Source: Lepidurus packardi
Lineage: Eukaryota; Arthropoda; Branchiopoda; Notostraca; Triopsidae
DNA: 64,000 nucleotides
Assembly (NCBI GenBank): GCA_023053545.1
Contig: JAKZAN010000002.1
Span: 12,706,790 to 12,770,789 of the forward strand
Direction of reading: 5' to 3'
The position numbers were made by a program, and so were the translations under genes. Below the pieces are notes generated by a model that searched no databases, had not been told where the DNA came from, and worked only from the letters and a program-made list of their open reading frames with translations. Numbering within the stretch: the stretch's first letter is position 1; every line of letters begins with the position of its first letter. Shown here piece by piece: positions 51,991 to 64,000 of the stretch.

Positions 51991-52982
51991 CTCAGCCTTC
52001 AGGTTTCATTTCAACACCCCTGGAATCGACTAATTACGAGAAAACTCACGATGGCAATTAAATTGTAATGATCAGCCAAACGCCTTAGATATGCATGTGT
52101 GCGCGTCACTTTTTCCAGGACGAGATTAAATACGAACTTGGATTGGGGTATTGAAGAAAACGGGGGTAGGCTAGGGTAGGGAACATAACACGTAAGAATC
52201 CTGCACAAATACGTTATGTACAGATGAAAAAGAGGGACAAAATACTGGCTTATACCCCACCAAAAGATAAAATAAATAAAAAATAAAAATCCATTTCACT
52301 CTCTTGGAATGCTCTCACATTCAAACCAATCCTATTTTCCCATTTCAATGTTTAAAACAACCGGATTTATGACTCAAAAATACCCTTTGCTTTTACTTTT
52401 CAAAACATTCCAAGAGGTCAAAACACTTATTGTCCGCCCTCTAGCGTTGTAAACTTCAAACATTCCTTCGACTCACAAAAACAAAAAAAGTCTGTCAAAT
52501 AAATAACTGCAAAAAGGGACACTGCAAAAAAAGGAAAACTACAAACAGTAATGGTACTGATCTTTGGTCAAAGGACTTGTTTATGTACAGGTCTAAGGTT
52601 TTTTCTAAGAAAACTTTCTTAAAAACTCCATCTTCTCCAAAAAGAACCCAACCTCTCCGAAAGATCTGAAAAGAAAACTTGGCAGATATCTTTTCCCTTT
52701 CTGGCGCGTATTGCCCAGAAGCAACCATGCATTTCTTCCGAAATGCGAGTGGTCTCACATGCCAAGGATGTTTTTGAAACATGAAAAGACGCTTTTATCA
52801 TCATTCAAACAAAGCTGAGAGAACTAAGAAAGCTTTGCACTAAACTTGTCTTTCTGAATCATGAAATGCAACGGCAAACTGTTTCAAAAAGGGTAGGGCC
52901 TTTTTTCTTTACCAAAAAATAAACCTTTTTTTCTCGTTCTGCTTGATTGGTTTCTTTCCTCTTACTCAACTTCTTTCCTTTT
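51991..52982. other. RasGAP 3' flank, no gene seen
   Basis: AT-rich single-copy sequence without a supported frame. The 3' UTR of the minus-strand RasGAP gene must start here. Confidence 0.6.
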
Positions 52983-55900
52983 TTAACAGGAACTACTCTT
53001 AATCTCCCCCAAATCCGCTAAAATCTTCTTGGCCATAGACAACGAAGGTGAGCTCACTCCGTCATAAGGTCCATCATAGTGCGGCTCGGCAGATTGCACA
53101 GTAGTATCAGTGGGTTTCTCTCGAAGCTGAGCTAATGCCGACAGTAAGCGACTGTTGGCCGCATCGAGCGCTTGGATCGTCTGGACTTGGGCTTCGATCA
53201 CTTTCTGCTTGTCGGCCATCCGCTGTTTTTCGCGGTTGAGTTCGCCTTCCAATTCCACCAACCTGTTAACAGTCAAACTGGCCATCAGCCACGTGTTATC
53301 ACGCATGAATCATCCAAAAGACTACACGAAAACTACAAAACTTCTAAAAAAACTTGTTTAAAGCCTAACCTATGACAAGAATACACAATGCTTCCTGAAA
53401 ATAGACGAATGATCATTGTTCAGTGATTCTAATTAGGAGATAAATAGGAAAGTAAGTCAAAACTCAAAACAATAACAAACATCAACGCCATCTATAGCTG
53501 TTTCGCATCGATGTTCATGATAGACGAATGATCATTGTTCAGTGATTCTAATTAGGAGATAAATAGGAAAGTAAGTCATCTTAAGGCTCAAAACCATAAC
53601 AAACATCAGCGCCATCTATAGGTGTTTCGCATCGATGTTCGCGATAGACAATGATCATTGTTCAGTGATTCTAATTAGGAGATAAATAGAAAGTAAGTCA
53701 TCTTAAGGCTCAAAACCATAACAAACATCAGCGCCATCTATAGCTGTTTCGCATCAATGTGCTAGGGTATACGGGAACCTTGACAATGAGTTCGAAGTAA
53801 AGAATAGTGATTCTAAGCCCTCTTAATAGTATTGATCCAAATAGTAGTGCTGCACTATTTACTATAACATGGAATCATTGATGCTTTAGTGCTTACAGCT
53901 AGGAATTTCTAGTTTATGAGTGATTCTAAATGAAAAAAAAGGCAGTGAACCGGTTCTCACCTTGCAATCATGGACTTGAGCTGTTCATCCTTGCTATTGT
54001 CTTCATCTCTGCTGTCTCTGTCGTCCACTTGGGGTAGAATCGCCTCCTTTTTGACGTACGTTTTCCGTTCGAGTGTGTTTTGCTGGGAAATCTCTTCTTG
54101 GACATTCCCATTAATGTACAGTTGTTCAGCTCGACTCAGTCTCGACTGGAGTGTTTCCATCGCGTTGCGGAGATCCAAGATTTCTCTTTCATACTACAAA
54201 AACCACCCAAATAATTAATTTGCCAACACAAAAAATCCCGAATCTTCCACGTGTCATCTTTATGAAACCCAAACAATGATAAATTCAAACTTTTTCCCCG
54301 AAAAGGAAAGTAAAAAATTTCCCAGAAATACAGTTACCTCTTCAAGCGATTTAGGGTTAGAATTACGGTCCAATTCATTCCTTAGGGCTCGGTTGCGAAT
54401 CCGGGATCGAAACGAGCCAGCTACAGTACTTTCATCTTCTTCTTCTCCCGAAGAATCCGAGTCCCAATTACACCCTCGCCTCATAAACCCTTCCTTCTCG
54501 AAACCCGACGCGGGCGCCATCTTTTCCAACGACATTCTTCGGTACGTCCTCGCTTTACGACGTGGCAAACTTGAATCAACTCCTCCTACCACATACAAAA
54601 ATTTAAATAAATAAAAGCTCTTAATTATGTATATTTCTCTACTTTTTCATTATTTTTCTGAAATAAACGCTCTTAATTCGATACTGCTTCATGTAACTCT
54701 TTCGACAAACAATAACAAACATGAGCGCCATCTATGAGTATTCCGCATCAACAAGTTAACGTATACGGGAGCCTTAACTATGCTTTAAAAGTAAAGAATA
54801 GTGATTCTAAATGATTCCTATTACTAGTGATATCTATATTTCTCTAGTTTTGTATGATTTTTCTTTCGAATCTCTACTTTTTCATTATTTTTCTGAAATA
54901 AACGCTCTTAATTCGATACTGCTTCATGTAACTCTTTCGACAAACAATAACAAACATGAGCGCCATCTATGAGTATTCCGCATCAACAAGTTAACGTATA
55001 CGGGAGCCTTAACTATGCTTTAAAAGTAAAGAATAGTGATTCTAAATGATTCCTATTACTAGTGATATCTATATTTCTCTAGTTTTGTATGATTTTTCTT
55101 TCGAATCTTAGAATATTTCTTAAATAAACGCGCTTAATACATACTTCTTCATGCAAGTCTTTCGACAAACAATAACAAACATGAGCGCCATCTATGAGTG
55201 GTCCGCATCAACAAGTGAAGGTACACGGGAGCCTTAACTATGCGTTAAAAGTAAAGAATAGTGATTCTAAATGATTCCTTATAGTAGTGATATCTATATT
55301 TCTCTAGTTTTGTATGATTTTTCTTTAGTATCTTATAATGTTTCTTAACTAAACGCGCTTAATTAGATACTTCTTCATGCAAGTCTTTAAACAATAACAA
55401 ACATGAGCGCCATCTATGAGTGTTCCGCATCAACAAGTTAAGGTATAAGGGAGCCTTCATTATGAGTTAAAAGTAAAGAATAGTGATTCTAAAGAATTCC
55501 TAATAGATACTTGTTCATGTAAGTCTTTCGACAAACAATAACAAACATGAGCGCCATCTGTGAGTGTTCCGCATCAACAAGTTAAGGTACACGGGAGCCT
55601 TAACTATGAGTAAAAAAGTAAAGAATAGTGATTCTAAAGAATTCCTAATAGATACTTGTTCATGTAAGTCTTTCGACAAACAATAACAAACATGAGCGCC
55701 ATCTGTGAGTGTTCCGCATCAACAAGTTAAGGTACACGGGAGCCTTAACTATGCGTTAAAAGTAAAGAATAGTGATTCTAAATGATTCCTATTAGTAGTG
55801 ATATCTATATTTCTCTAGTTTTGTACGATTTTTCTTTAGAATCTTAGAATGTTTCTTAACTAAACGCGCTTAATTAGATACTTCTTCATGCAAGTCTTTA

Positions 55901-58900
55901 AACAATAACAAACATGAGCGCCATCTGTGAGTGGTCCGCATCAACAAGTTAAGGTACACGGGAGCCTTAATTATGAGTTAAAAGTAAAGAATTGTGACTC
56001 TAAAGAACTCCTAATAGTAGTGATATCTATATTTCTCTAGTTTTGCGTGATCTTTCTCAAATCAACGCTCCTCATTCAATGATTTCGAGCTTACCATTGC
56101 CGTCTGTGGTCGCCGGAGGGGACGGTGTATGGGGTGAGTAGGCACACCGTGGATTCGTCCGGGGCGCCGGGGACTTAAACAGTCTCCTATCGGTGGGCGG
56201 CGTGGAAACGCACGTGGAATCGGAGGACGAGCTCGAAATCCTGGGCCTGAGCGCTTCACTCGCGTTCTTGAGCCGCAAGGGTCCACTGGATTCGCTGGGG
56301 TGGTTCGGTTTGGAGGTGGTGGTCGCTAACCGTATGACGTCCGCCTTACTCACCGGGTTCTTCATGTTATACAACGGGTTGTTGAACGCCACGGGTAATT
56401 GCTGCCTTCCCCCGTTGCCATTGCCATTGGAATCGCCGCCAAAGTAGTTGTTGTTGGGCGAGTGATTGGAGCAGGTCGAGTTGGCGTTGCTCCGGAGACT
56501 GCCCTTCAAGGTCGGTTCGTGGATCGCCGGGTCCACCGGACTGGAACTCTGACTGTACGCGAAGCTTTGGTAGCCCGACGACGCGACGGTCGAAAGCTGC
56601 GAAATGGACACTTGACTGCCTTGGATGTTGGCTTCCAACTCGGGGCCCGAGTGCGCATCCGGGCTCTCGTCGACGTACTGCAGTGATTCGATGTAGTCGT
56701 CCATGTGGTTCGCGTTATTCGGCGGCGGCAAGGCTAAATGCGGTCGCCGGAGCGCGTTGTTGCTGTTGCTCGGATGGTTGAAGGACGCCGGGCGATTGTA
56801 GGTGGCGCTGAACTCGTCACTGGACGGTAGGTGGGCATTCCGGGGTAAGGTGGAGGCTTTGGGGGAGTCGGGCAACTTGGTACAGTGGAGATCCGCTTTG
56901 GGGAGCGCGTTGAAGGTGGGGTCGTTGAAGCGGAAAATGTTGCGTTGTAAGCTTTGGAAATTGGGTCGCTCCACGTCCGACATGCGGTGATGGCGGTGGT
57001 GCGCCCCGTTGTACGGGAGCGTAGGCGTGGCGGGATCGGGACAACTGGATTGGCGGTTGTAACCCGGAGCGTTTAAAGCCGGCGGCTGAAGGCCATGCCG
57101 AGAAATGGTCTCCAGGGCGCGACGAAGCGGTTCCAGACGCGTATCGTGGCTCAATTTGGGACCCACTTTGCCCAGATTCTCTACTAACAAGGTGTGCATG
57201 ATGCTCAGGTGCTTGCAAATGTCCACATTGTCTCCGTCGCCCAAAAAGGGACTATCCTTGGGCACACGACTCTGCAAAAAAATAAAATAAAAAATAAATG
57301 ATAAAAAATCCTTTTCCATTATAGAAAAATTCACTTCATTCATACGCTTTAGAGAGCTTAAGAAATTGTCCAGCGAATCATCTGATTCCGCCCCCCAAAA
57401 TTGAAAAAATCCTTAAAAATAGCAAACCTGGATTTAAGAAAAAATCTTCAAGATCAAGTCAAGCTAATCAGAAATAATCCGAAAACCCTCTCAAAAATCA
57501 GTAAAAACCTTAAAAAGAGTTGCAAAACGGAAAAAAACTTAAAAATAGCAAACCTGGATATTAAAAAAAAAAATTCTAAAAATCTTCCAGATCAAGTCAA
57601 GCTAATCAGAAATAATCAGAAAACCCTCTCAAAAATCAGTTATGACAACGTTAAAAGTCGCGAGAATCATCTGATTCAGCCAAAAAAAAGATGAAAAAAA
57701 AATCCTTAAAAATAGCCTGGATATAAAAAAAAAAATCCTAAAAATCTTCAAGATCAAGTCAAGCTAATCAGAAATATCGAAAACCGTCTCAAAAATCAGT
57801 AGAAACGTTAAAAGGAGTCGAAAAAATTAAAAAAAAACCTTAAGATAAAAAAATCTAAAAATCTTCAAGATCAAGTCAAGCTAATCAGAAACATCGAAAA
57901 CCCTCTCAAAAATGCAGTTAAGACAACGTTAAAAGTCGCGAGAATCACCTGATTCAGCCAAAAAAAAGATGAAAAAAAAAAAATCCTTAAAAATAGCCTG
58001 GATATAAAAAAAAATCCTAAAAATCTTCAAGATCAAGTCAAGCTAATCAGAAACATCGAAAACCCTCTCAAAAATCAGTAAAAACGTTAAAAGGAGTTGA
58101 AAAAATTGAAAAAAACCCTTGAAAATAGCAAACCTGGATATTAAAAAAAAATCCTAAAATTCTTCAAGATCAAGTCAAGCTAATCAGAAATAATCAGAAA
58201 ACCCTCTCCAAAATCAGTAAAAACGTTAAAGGGAGTTGAAAAAACTGAAAAAAACCTTGAAAATAGCAAACCTGGATATTAAAAAAAAAATTCTAAAAAT
58301 CTTCGAGATCAAGTCAAGCTAATCAGAAACATCCGAAAACCCTCTCAAAAATCAGTCACGACAACGTTAAAAGTCGCGAGAATCATCTGATCCTCAGCCA
58401 AAAACAAGAAAAAAAAATCCTAAAAATCTAAAAAAAAAAAATACTAAAAAAAACTAAAAATACTAAAAATCTTCAAGATCAAGTCAAGCTAATTAGAAAT
58501 ATCGGAAACCCTCTCAAAAATCAGTAGAAACCTTAAAAGGAGTTGAAAAAACTGAAAAAAAACTTAAAAATAGCAAACCTGGATGTAAAAAAAAATCCTA
58601 AAAATCTTCCAGATTAAGTCAAGCTAATCAAAAATATCGAAAACCATCTCGAAAATCAGTCTAGACAACGTTAAAAGTCGCGAGAATCATCTGATTCAGC
58701 CAAAAAAAGATGAAAAAAAATCCTTAAAAAAAGCCTGGATATTAAAAAAAAATCCTAAAAATCTTCAAGATCAAGTCAAGCTAATCAGAAATAATCAGAA
58801 AACCCTCTCCAAAATCAGTCACGACAACGTTAAAAGTCACGAGAATCATCTGATTCAACCAAAAAAAAAGATGAAAAAAAAAATCCTTTAAAAAAGCCTG

Positions 58901-61671
58901 GATATTAAAAAAAATCCTAAAAATCTTCAAGATCAAATCAAGAAGTCTAATCAGAAATAATCCGAAAACCCTCTCCAAAATCAGTAAAAACGTTACAAGG
59001 AGTTGTTATCTACATCCTTTCACTAAAAAAACGCCATTAAAAGCCCTGAAAACTTACAGAAATTTGTTTGAGGAACTGTTTCATGGTCCCGGCTTCCTTT
59101 TCCAGGAAATCGTTCATAAATTCCATAAAGTTTTCTTTGCCTTGGAACCTCGTGAAATTAGCCAAGGTCTGCAGCGTTTTGGCAATCAACGTCAAGTTCC
59201 TCGACGCCTTTTCATTAGGGTATTCTGTTCAAAAACGAGGGAAACAAAACGAGACCCAATCTCCAGTTAGTCCACATGAAATACTAGCTACTAACCCTCT
59301 TAAAAAGAAACAAACTAAAGAGAAGCATAAAGAAACAAGAAACTCTTTCTCCGCCGAAACAAAACAATATCCCCCCCAGAAAAAAAACAATATCCCCCCA
59401 AGAAAAAAAAATAAAAATAATAATAACAAAGCAAGTCTGTCTTACCAGTCGTAATCCCAAATAGGCTGGGCGACAATATCGCTGGACATAAAAAGCGCAG
59501 GAATATGGAGGCGGAAATCAGATGATCGCCCACGTCTTCCTTGCCTAAGGCGGCCAACCTTTGCCGGAATGTGTTGAAGCATTCTTGGAGCTCCCTACAA
59601 ATGGACATGGAAGAATGAGCGTCAAAAGCCGTATAAAAGATCTCATCTAACCGAGAGAAATAAAAAAAAAAAAAAAAAAAAAAAAATGGGCCCAACACCC
59701 TAAAACTACCCAGTCGTACCCTTTAGGAGTAGTGTGGTGTTGACTGTATAGTTTTTAGGTGGTGGTGGTGAAATAGCATAAATGCGGTAGTGGGGGGGTT
59801 TAGAATCATAGCAAAAGCTTTACTCCCCCCAGCAAAGAGCGGGGGGGTGGGAGGAAGGGTAAAGTACTAACGTCTAGCAAACGCACAACATACATGGGGA
59901 AATAGGCTGTCGACTCGAGAATCTTATCCCAAGCCATTGCTACTGCATCCCTTAAGTGCCCTTGCTGCTTCGCTAAGCTGGACGACGACGTGACGCGCAA
60001 TGGATCCACTTCGCAATCTCGGCTACTCGCGGAATCCAACAGTATTTCGATGATCCCCGTCAGTGTCTCCCGGAGATATGCCTTGCCCACTAATTTCATA
60101 TAAGCTTCCATGGCTTTGGTGGCAAACGAATTGCCTCTAAACGTCAAGTGCTCATCGTCTAAAACAAACATCAAAAAATTAATTTAGCAACACCAAGCCT
60201 CCGAACGCCTAAACAAAAGCACCAAAAATCAAAAACAAAACAAGTTAAAAGTTATTTTATTATTATTTTTATTATTATTTTATTAGTTTTTTTTATTATT
60301 TGGGATGAGGAATTCTGTGCTCATCGTCTAAAACAAACATAAAAAATTAATTTAGAAACACCAAGCCTCCGAACGCCTAAACAAAAGCACCAAAAATCAA
60401 AAATAAATATAAAAAAGAAACAAGTTAAAAGTTTTTTTTTTTTTTTTAAATATTAATCGGCGTAGGCAATAGCCTATTGTCAATCTATATATTGGTCGTG
60501 GATCGTTATTTTATTAGTTTTTTTTATTAGTTTTCTTCTTATTATTTTTTTTCTTATTATATATAAACAAGTTAAAAGTTATTTTATTTTATTAGTTTTT
60601 TTTTAGTTTTCTTATTTTTTCTTACACAAAAATCAAAAAGAAATATAAAAAAGAAACAAGTTAAAAGTTTTTTTTTTTTTTTTTAAATATTAATCGGCGT
60701 AGGCAATAGCCTATTACCAATCTATATATTGGTCGTGGATCGTTATTTTATTAGTTTTTTTATTAGTTTTCTTCTTATTTTTTTCTTCTTATATATAAAC
60801 AAGTTAAAAGTTATTTTATTTTATTAGTTTTTTTTTAGTTTTCTTATTTTTTCTTACACAAAAATCAAAAAGAAATATAAAAAAGAAAACAAGTTAAAAG
60901 TTATTTTATTTTATTATTATTATTATATTTATATTTTATTATTATTTTTATTATAATTTTATTATTTGGGATGAGGAATTCTGTGGCTAGTAATGCCTAG
61001 GAATCAATTTAGAGAATTAGATTGACATATCAAAACGTTTTTTTTTTTGCTTTTATGGGGAGGGTGAAGATCTTGGGACTAAAGCAAGGTTAATGGTGAG
61101 TAAAAGAAAACACAAGATAAAAAAAAGGAAGAACAGGAAAGAGAGATAGATATCTAAGAAATAAGAAAAGAAGGAGTTAATTACCGATCCGATCGATATC
61201 TGCCATGACGATGTCAGCCAGGAAACGTTGCGCCATGTTTTCTCGGTGCATGATAGCCACCAAAGAGGTGGCAATATCTTCTTTGGCTTTGACGCCGACG
61301 ATGGGCTCGAGAGTGTCGCACAAAGGCAGGTACTCGTGCTTAAGCAAGCTGAGAAACTCTTCGTACACTTCAAAGGGCAGAATGTCCACCGATTGGAACT
61401 TGCATTTCACGCGCAAAGAAGGAGGGTCTTTAGTAGGCCGCCGGTCCGAAAGTACTGGATACCACTTCTCTATTAGGAACCGGGAAGTCACGGTATGGAC
61501 CGGGATGCTCACCGTTCCTACAATCCCAAATGAAATGCAATAAAACAAAACAAATTCAATTCAATAAAACCCCAAATCTCGTTTACTTAACGATAAACTT
61601 GGTTAATATCAAACTTATTTCATTCTACACAACAATGCTATAAAACGCATTGAGGTTAAACCCCACAAAAA

Positions 61672-61711
<40 letters not shown>

Positions 61712-61829
61712 AAATAACTCAATAAAACCCCAAATCTCGTTTACTTAACAATAAACTTGGTTAATTTCAAACTTATTTCATTCTACACAACAATGCTATA
61801 AAACGCATTGAGGTTAAACCCCACAAAAA

Positions 61830-61865
<36 letters not shown>

Positions 61866-63171
61866 AAAATAACTCAATAAAACCCCAAATCTCGTTTACT
61901 TAACAATAAACTTGGTTAATTTCAAACTTATCTCATTCTACACAACAATGCTATAAAACGCATTGAGGTTAAACCCCACAAAAAATAGAATTAAAAAAAA
62001 AAAAAAAAAAAAGTGCTCCAAAGTTCAACTCGAGGTTAAAGTGATTAGAGCTTTTAAGATTGGTAGCGATTAAATCATTGTTTTGGAACAATTAAAATGC
62101 AGCTCGATTTCGGTTTATAGAACCTATGTGGCGATTGTAATTTAAACTGTTTAAATTTAAACTTTAATAACTCAAGGAAAAATGATAAAAACATGAACTT
62201 TAATTCAATGATTCAGTCAGAAAAGGCAGAATTTCCATCCGAGATCCCCTAACAATGAATACCCATGTTCTGGCATTCGCTCAAACAACAATGAAACTCC
62301 TCCCACCCCCAAAAAAGATGCACAACAATGAAAAAGCGATCCGAAAATCAGACAAAGTTATTCTTCCCGTTCGAGATCCCCTAACAATGAATACTCATGT
62401 TCCGGCATGTTTCGTTCAAACAACAATGAAACTCCTCCCATCCCCCCCAAAAAGATGCACAACAATGAAAAAGCGATCCGAGAATCAGACATAAACAGTT
62501 ATTCTTACATTAAACCATACTACTACATAAAAAGTATGGATGATAAGAGAAAATCAATGGTCTGGTCTCCAGTGAAAATAAAATAAAAATTACAAAAAAA
62601 ACTTACCGACAAGGACATCTTTCTCTCGTTTCTTCTTGGGATCAGCTTCGCGATACAGCTCAATATTGATGGTATGGACCACGGGCAAATCCTCCAGCTC
62701 GAAATGTTCGCCCCAGAAACACATTTCATTCTTCTGTTTCGCAACTGTCCGGGCGTGCTCCGCCTTATCTAGGCACACTCTGCAATAGTACCTGAAAGGG
62801 ACATGGAAACGATTTTTAAATTTTTTTTTATTTGCTAGAAAAGTGGAAATAGCATCAAGAGTCATGAGCAGTGCGAAGAGGAAAGACAAGGCTTGTTATA
62901 AATACACTTCATTCTATCCCAGGCGTTGAAAAATACATGCTTAGTGGTTCCCTATTCATAAATCTTGGGCCAAAAGGGAGCCATAACGTAAGTGCATACA
63001 TCACCTGCGTTATTTATCCTACTTCCCCCCCCCCCCCCCAAAACATTAGAAATAGCTTAAAAAGCTTACCGCTTCTTATTCACAATGCCTTTAGCTTCCA
63101 GAATCCAAATCTTCAACGAGTTGTCAATGCGGGGTACTCTTTCTTGATGTGGGTGGATTGTCTTTTTGAAA
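52983..63171 (-). CDS. SynGAP/DAB2IP-type Ras GTPase-activating protein (raskol-like), 3' part, 10 exons, about 1045 aa in window
   Basis: Negative regulator that speeds GTP hydrolysis by Ras or Rap at the membrane. Exons: 63171-63070, 62791-62607, 61517-61185, 60158-59894, 59594-59446, 59224-59058, 57271-56095, 54585-54338, 54193-53961, 53262-52983; phases close. The order is as in DAB2IP: C2 domain ([43 protein letters not shown]), GAP domain with the arginine finger in [21 protein letters not shown], and [23 protein letters not shown] 392-codon disordered exon follows, rich in Ser, Pro and Asn and including FNNPLYNMK, which matches the NPVYQM site of DAB2IP. The end is a coiled coil ([37 protein letters not shown]) and the tail SSSC, like SSNC of DAB2IP. 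The PH domain and true start lie beyond base 64000. Identity is strong; orthology to fly raskol is inferred. Confidence 0.94.
53480..53775. repeat. Tandem array in RasGAP intron (three copies of the CGCCATCT element)
   Basis: ACAATAACAAACATCA or CCATAACAAACATCAGCG, then GCCATCTATAGCTGTTTCG, repeats with a GATCATTGTTCAGTGATTC block at about 53410, 53530 and 53650. It is related to the larger array at 54690-56050. Confidence 0.85.
54690..56050. repeat. Tandem array in RasGAP intron, about seven copies of a CGCCATCT element
   Basis: AACAATAACAAACATGAGCG followed by CCATCTATGAGT (or CTGTGAGT), GTTCCGCATCAACAAG, ACGGGAGCCTTAACTATG and AGAATAGTGATTCTAAA repeats about every 145-230 bp (near 54710, 54945, 55170, 55388, 55537, 55680 and 55905). 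Unit length varies by loss of the TGATATCTATATTTCTC part. It fills the intron between exons starting at 57271 and 54585. Confidence 0.93.
57400..59010. repeat. A-rich tandem array in RasGAP intron, about 11 copies
   Basis: AAGATCAAGTCAAGCTAATC followed by AGAAATAATCAGAAAACCC, CTCTCAAAAATCAGT and AACGTTAAAAG recurs every 110-170 bp between 57440 and 58990. Two alternating unit types exist: one with AAAAGTCGCGAGAATCATCTG and one with AAAAGGAGTTGAAAAA. Long A runs separate the parts. Confidence 0.93.
60140..60980. repeat. Duplicated DNA in RasGAP intron, including a second copy of the exon 5' edge
   Basis: The first 12 bases or so of the exon ending at 60158 plus its acceptor (GTGCTCATCGTCTAAAAC on the plus strand) recur at about 60317, inside the upstream intron, with the following ACCAAGCCTCCGAACGCC block. 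A second duplicated block (CGGCGTAGGCAATAGCC then ATATATTGGTCGTGGATCG) occurs at about 60460 and 60696. Poly-T and TTATT stretches surround both. Confidence 0.85.
61550..62015. repeat. Tandem array, three copies of about 140 bp, each ending in a long A run (RasGAP intron)
   Basis: ACCCCAAATCTCGTTTACTT, ATAAACTTGGTTAAT, ACACAACAATGCTATAAAAC and GCATTGAGGTTAAACCCC repeat three times. Each copy is followed by AAAAAATATTAAA and 18 to 30 As. The array starts a few bases from the acceptor of the exon beginning at 61517. Confidence 0.93.
62220..62480. repeat. Tandem duplication rich in AACAATGA words (RasGAP intron)
   Basis: Two copies of about 135 bp: GAGATCCCCTAACAATGAAT, CAAACAACAATGAAACTCC, GATGCACAACAATGAAAAAG and GCGATCCGA. 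The AACAATGA word occurs three times per unit and recalls the stretch at 5470-5960. Confidence 0.85.
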
Positions 63172-64000
63172 CTGCAATAAAAATAAAATAAATAAAATAA
63201 AATAAAAATTGAAGAAATACATCAGAATTTAAAAGGCAATATAAGCATCAAAACAATAGGCATTATTCAATTTTTTTTTAAAACAATTTTTACAATAGGC
63301 TTATAGAAATTAGGATTACGGGAAATCAAATTAACTTAAGACGAATTTCCTATGCTATAAGGATAGAAAATAGACCTTATAGCATCTTACAGCTGATACG
63401 GCCGATTTTCTGTCTATCAGACAGCTATTAAGGCGAAGTTTATACTTTTACAACATAAGGAACCGCTCTCAATGCACAATTCCTTTCTTTATGTTAGCCA
63501 TTCACGAGTTATTTTGTTATTAGTTTGGGGTTATGACGTCAGAGACCGCTTATCGCACTTGTTACTATGGTTACAGTTTGCGATCATACTTTAGTAATGT
63601 GCATGACTCGGGCTTCTAAAAAATTTACCTTTAAGACGAATTGCCTGGGTTATTGAGCGGAGAAATCGACCTTAGTGACACGAAAAAGCTATAAAGGCCA
63701 TTTTCCTACGTTTAAATACGGGAAACTAGACCTTAGCGACACGAAATGGCTATAAGGGCTATTTTGCTAAGCCAAAATGGATAAAGTCGGCCTTATGAAT
63801 ATCAAACCGCAAATAAATTCGAAATTCCGTTGCTGTAACACTAGGAATTCTATATAAAAAACCAGCTTTGAACTCCTTATGAATATCAAAACGCAAATAA
63901 ATTCGAAATTCCGTTGCTGTAACACTAGGAATTCTATATAAAAAACCAGCTTTGAACTCCTTCCTTTAGCACATTCGCGAGTTATAAACAATAGAATGGA
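63172..64000. other. RasGAP intron reaching the right edge, with an 87-bp tandem duplication
   Basis: No exon was recognised here. Two near-identical copies of an 87-bp unit lie at about 63792-63965 (CCTTATGAATATCAAA, ATTCGAAATTCCGTTGCTG, ACACTAGGAATTCTATAT). The part to the left holds looser GACGAATT...CTATAAGG repeats (63335-63780). Confidence 0.75.

Noticed and set aside
59806-59893. Extending the RasGAP arginine-finger exon to ...MYVVRLLD
   Set aside because: The donor GTATGT at 59893 keeps the frame with the next exon ([13 protein letters not shown]) as in DAB2IP; the longer reading does not join in phase.

Overview
This 64 kb window is eukaryotic, most likely arthropod. The evidence is: genes split by GT-AG introns (many of 50-100 bp, some of several kb), an Abl kinase closest in layout to the Drosophila protein (the same MGAQQ-KDR start, [14 protein letters not shown] motif and SSNSSGG-type tail segments), and AT-rich introns full of tandem arrays. 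A GT11 fucosyltransferase beside a DEG/ENaC channel suggests a non-insect arthropod such as a crustacean, but that is inference. No bacterial-type operon, CRISPR array or complete transposon was found.

Layout. 1-2532 (-): N-terminal half of METTL13, an eEF1A methyltransferase running off the left edge. 3352-22625 (+): the whole Abl tyrosine kinase gene (11 coding exons, 1587 aa), head-to-head with METTL13 across an 0.8 kb shared promoter region. 23618-24575 (-): a two-exon gene for a 124-aa secreted Cys-tailed protein with its own TATA box and poly(A) signal. 26542-29115 (+) and 40530-43357 (-): two carnitine acetyltransferase paralogues, tail to tail, with identical intron positions. Between them lie a duplicated 1 kb repeat with a tRNA-like (SINE) head, an 80-bp tandem array, a 128-bp satellite, an Aurora kinase fragment, and an apparently intact Aurora B-type kinase gene (38277-39278) whose 3' end is tandemly duplicated. 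45040-49037 (+): a 10-exon DEG/ENaC channel. 49027-50819 (-): a 5-exon alpha-1,2-fucosyltransferase whose stop codon lies inside the channel's last codons. 52983-63171 (-): the C2, RasGAP and coiled-coil part of a SynGAP/DAB2IP (raskol) type Ras GTPase-activating protein, whose 5' end is beyond the right edge.

How the genes relate. These are unrelated housekeeping and signalling genes rather than a pathway cluster. The real structure is in the non-coding DNA. Many introns carry long tandem arrays, and several arrays have copied real splice sites (Abl donor, DEG/ENaC acceptor, RasGAP acceptor) or a gene end (Aurora). The two CRAT paralogues share a nearly identical exon-intron patch amid otherwise diverged exons, which points to gene conversion. 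One repeat family is shared between a DEG/ENaC intron and the DNA upstream of the fucosyltransferase; another is shared between RasGAP introns and an Abl intron.

All exon borders were assigned by eye from reading frame, splice consensus and family similarity. In each gene the exon phases close exactly, but transcripts were not available.
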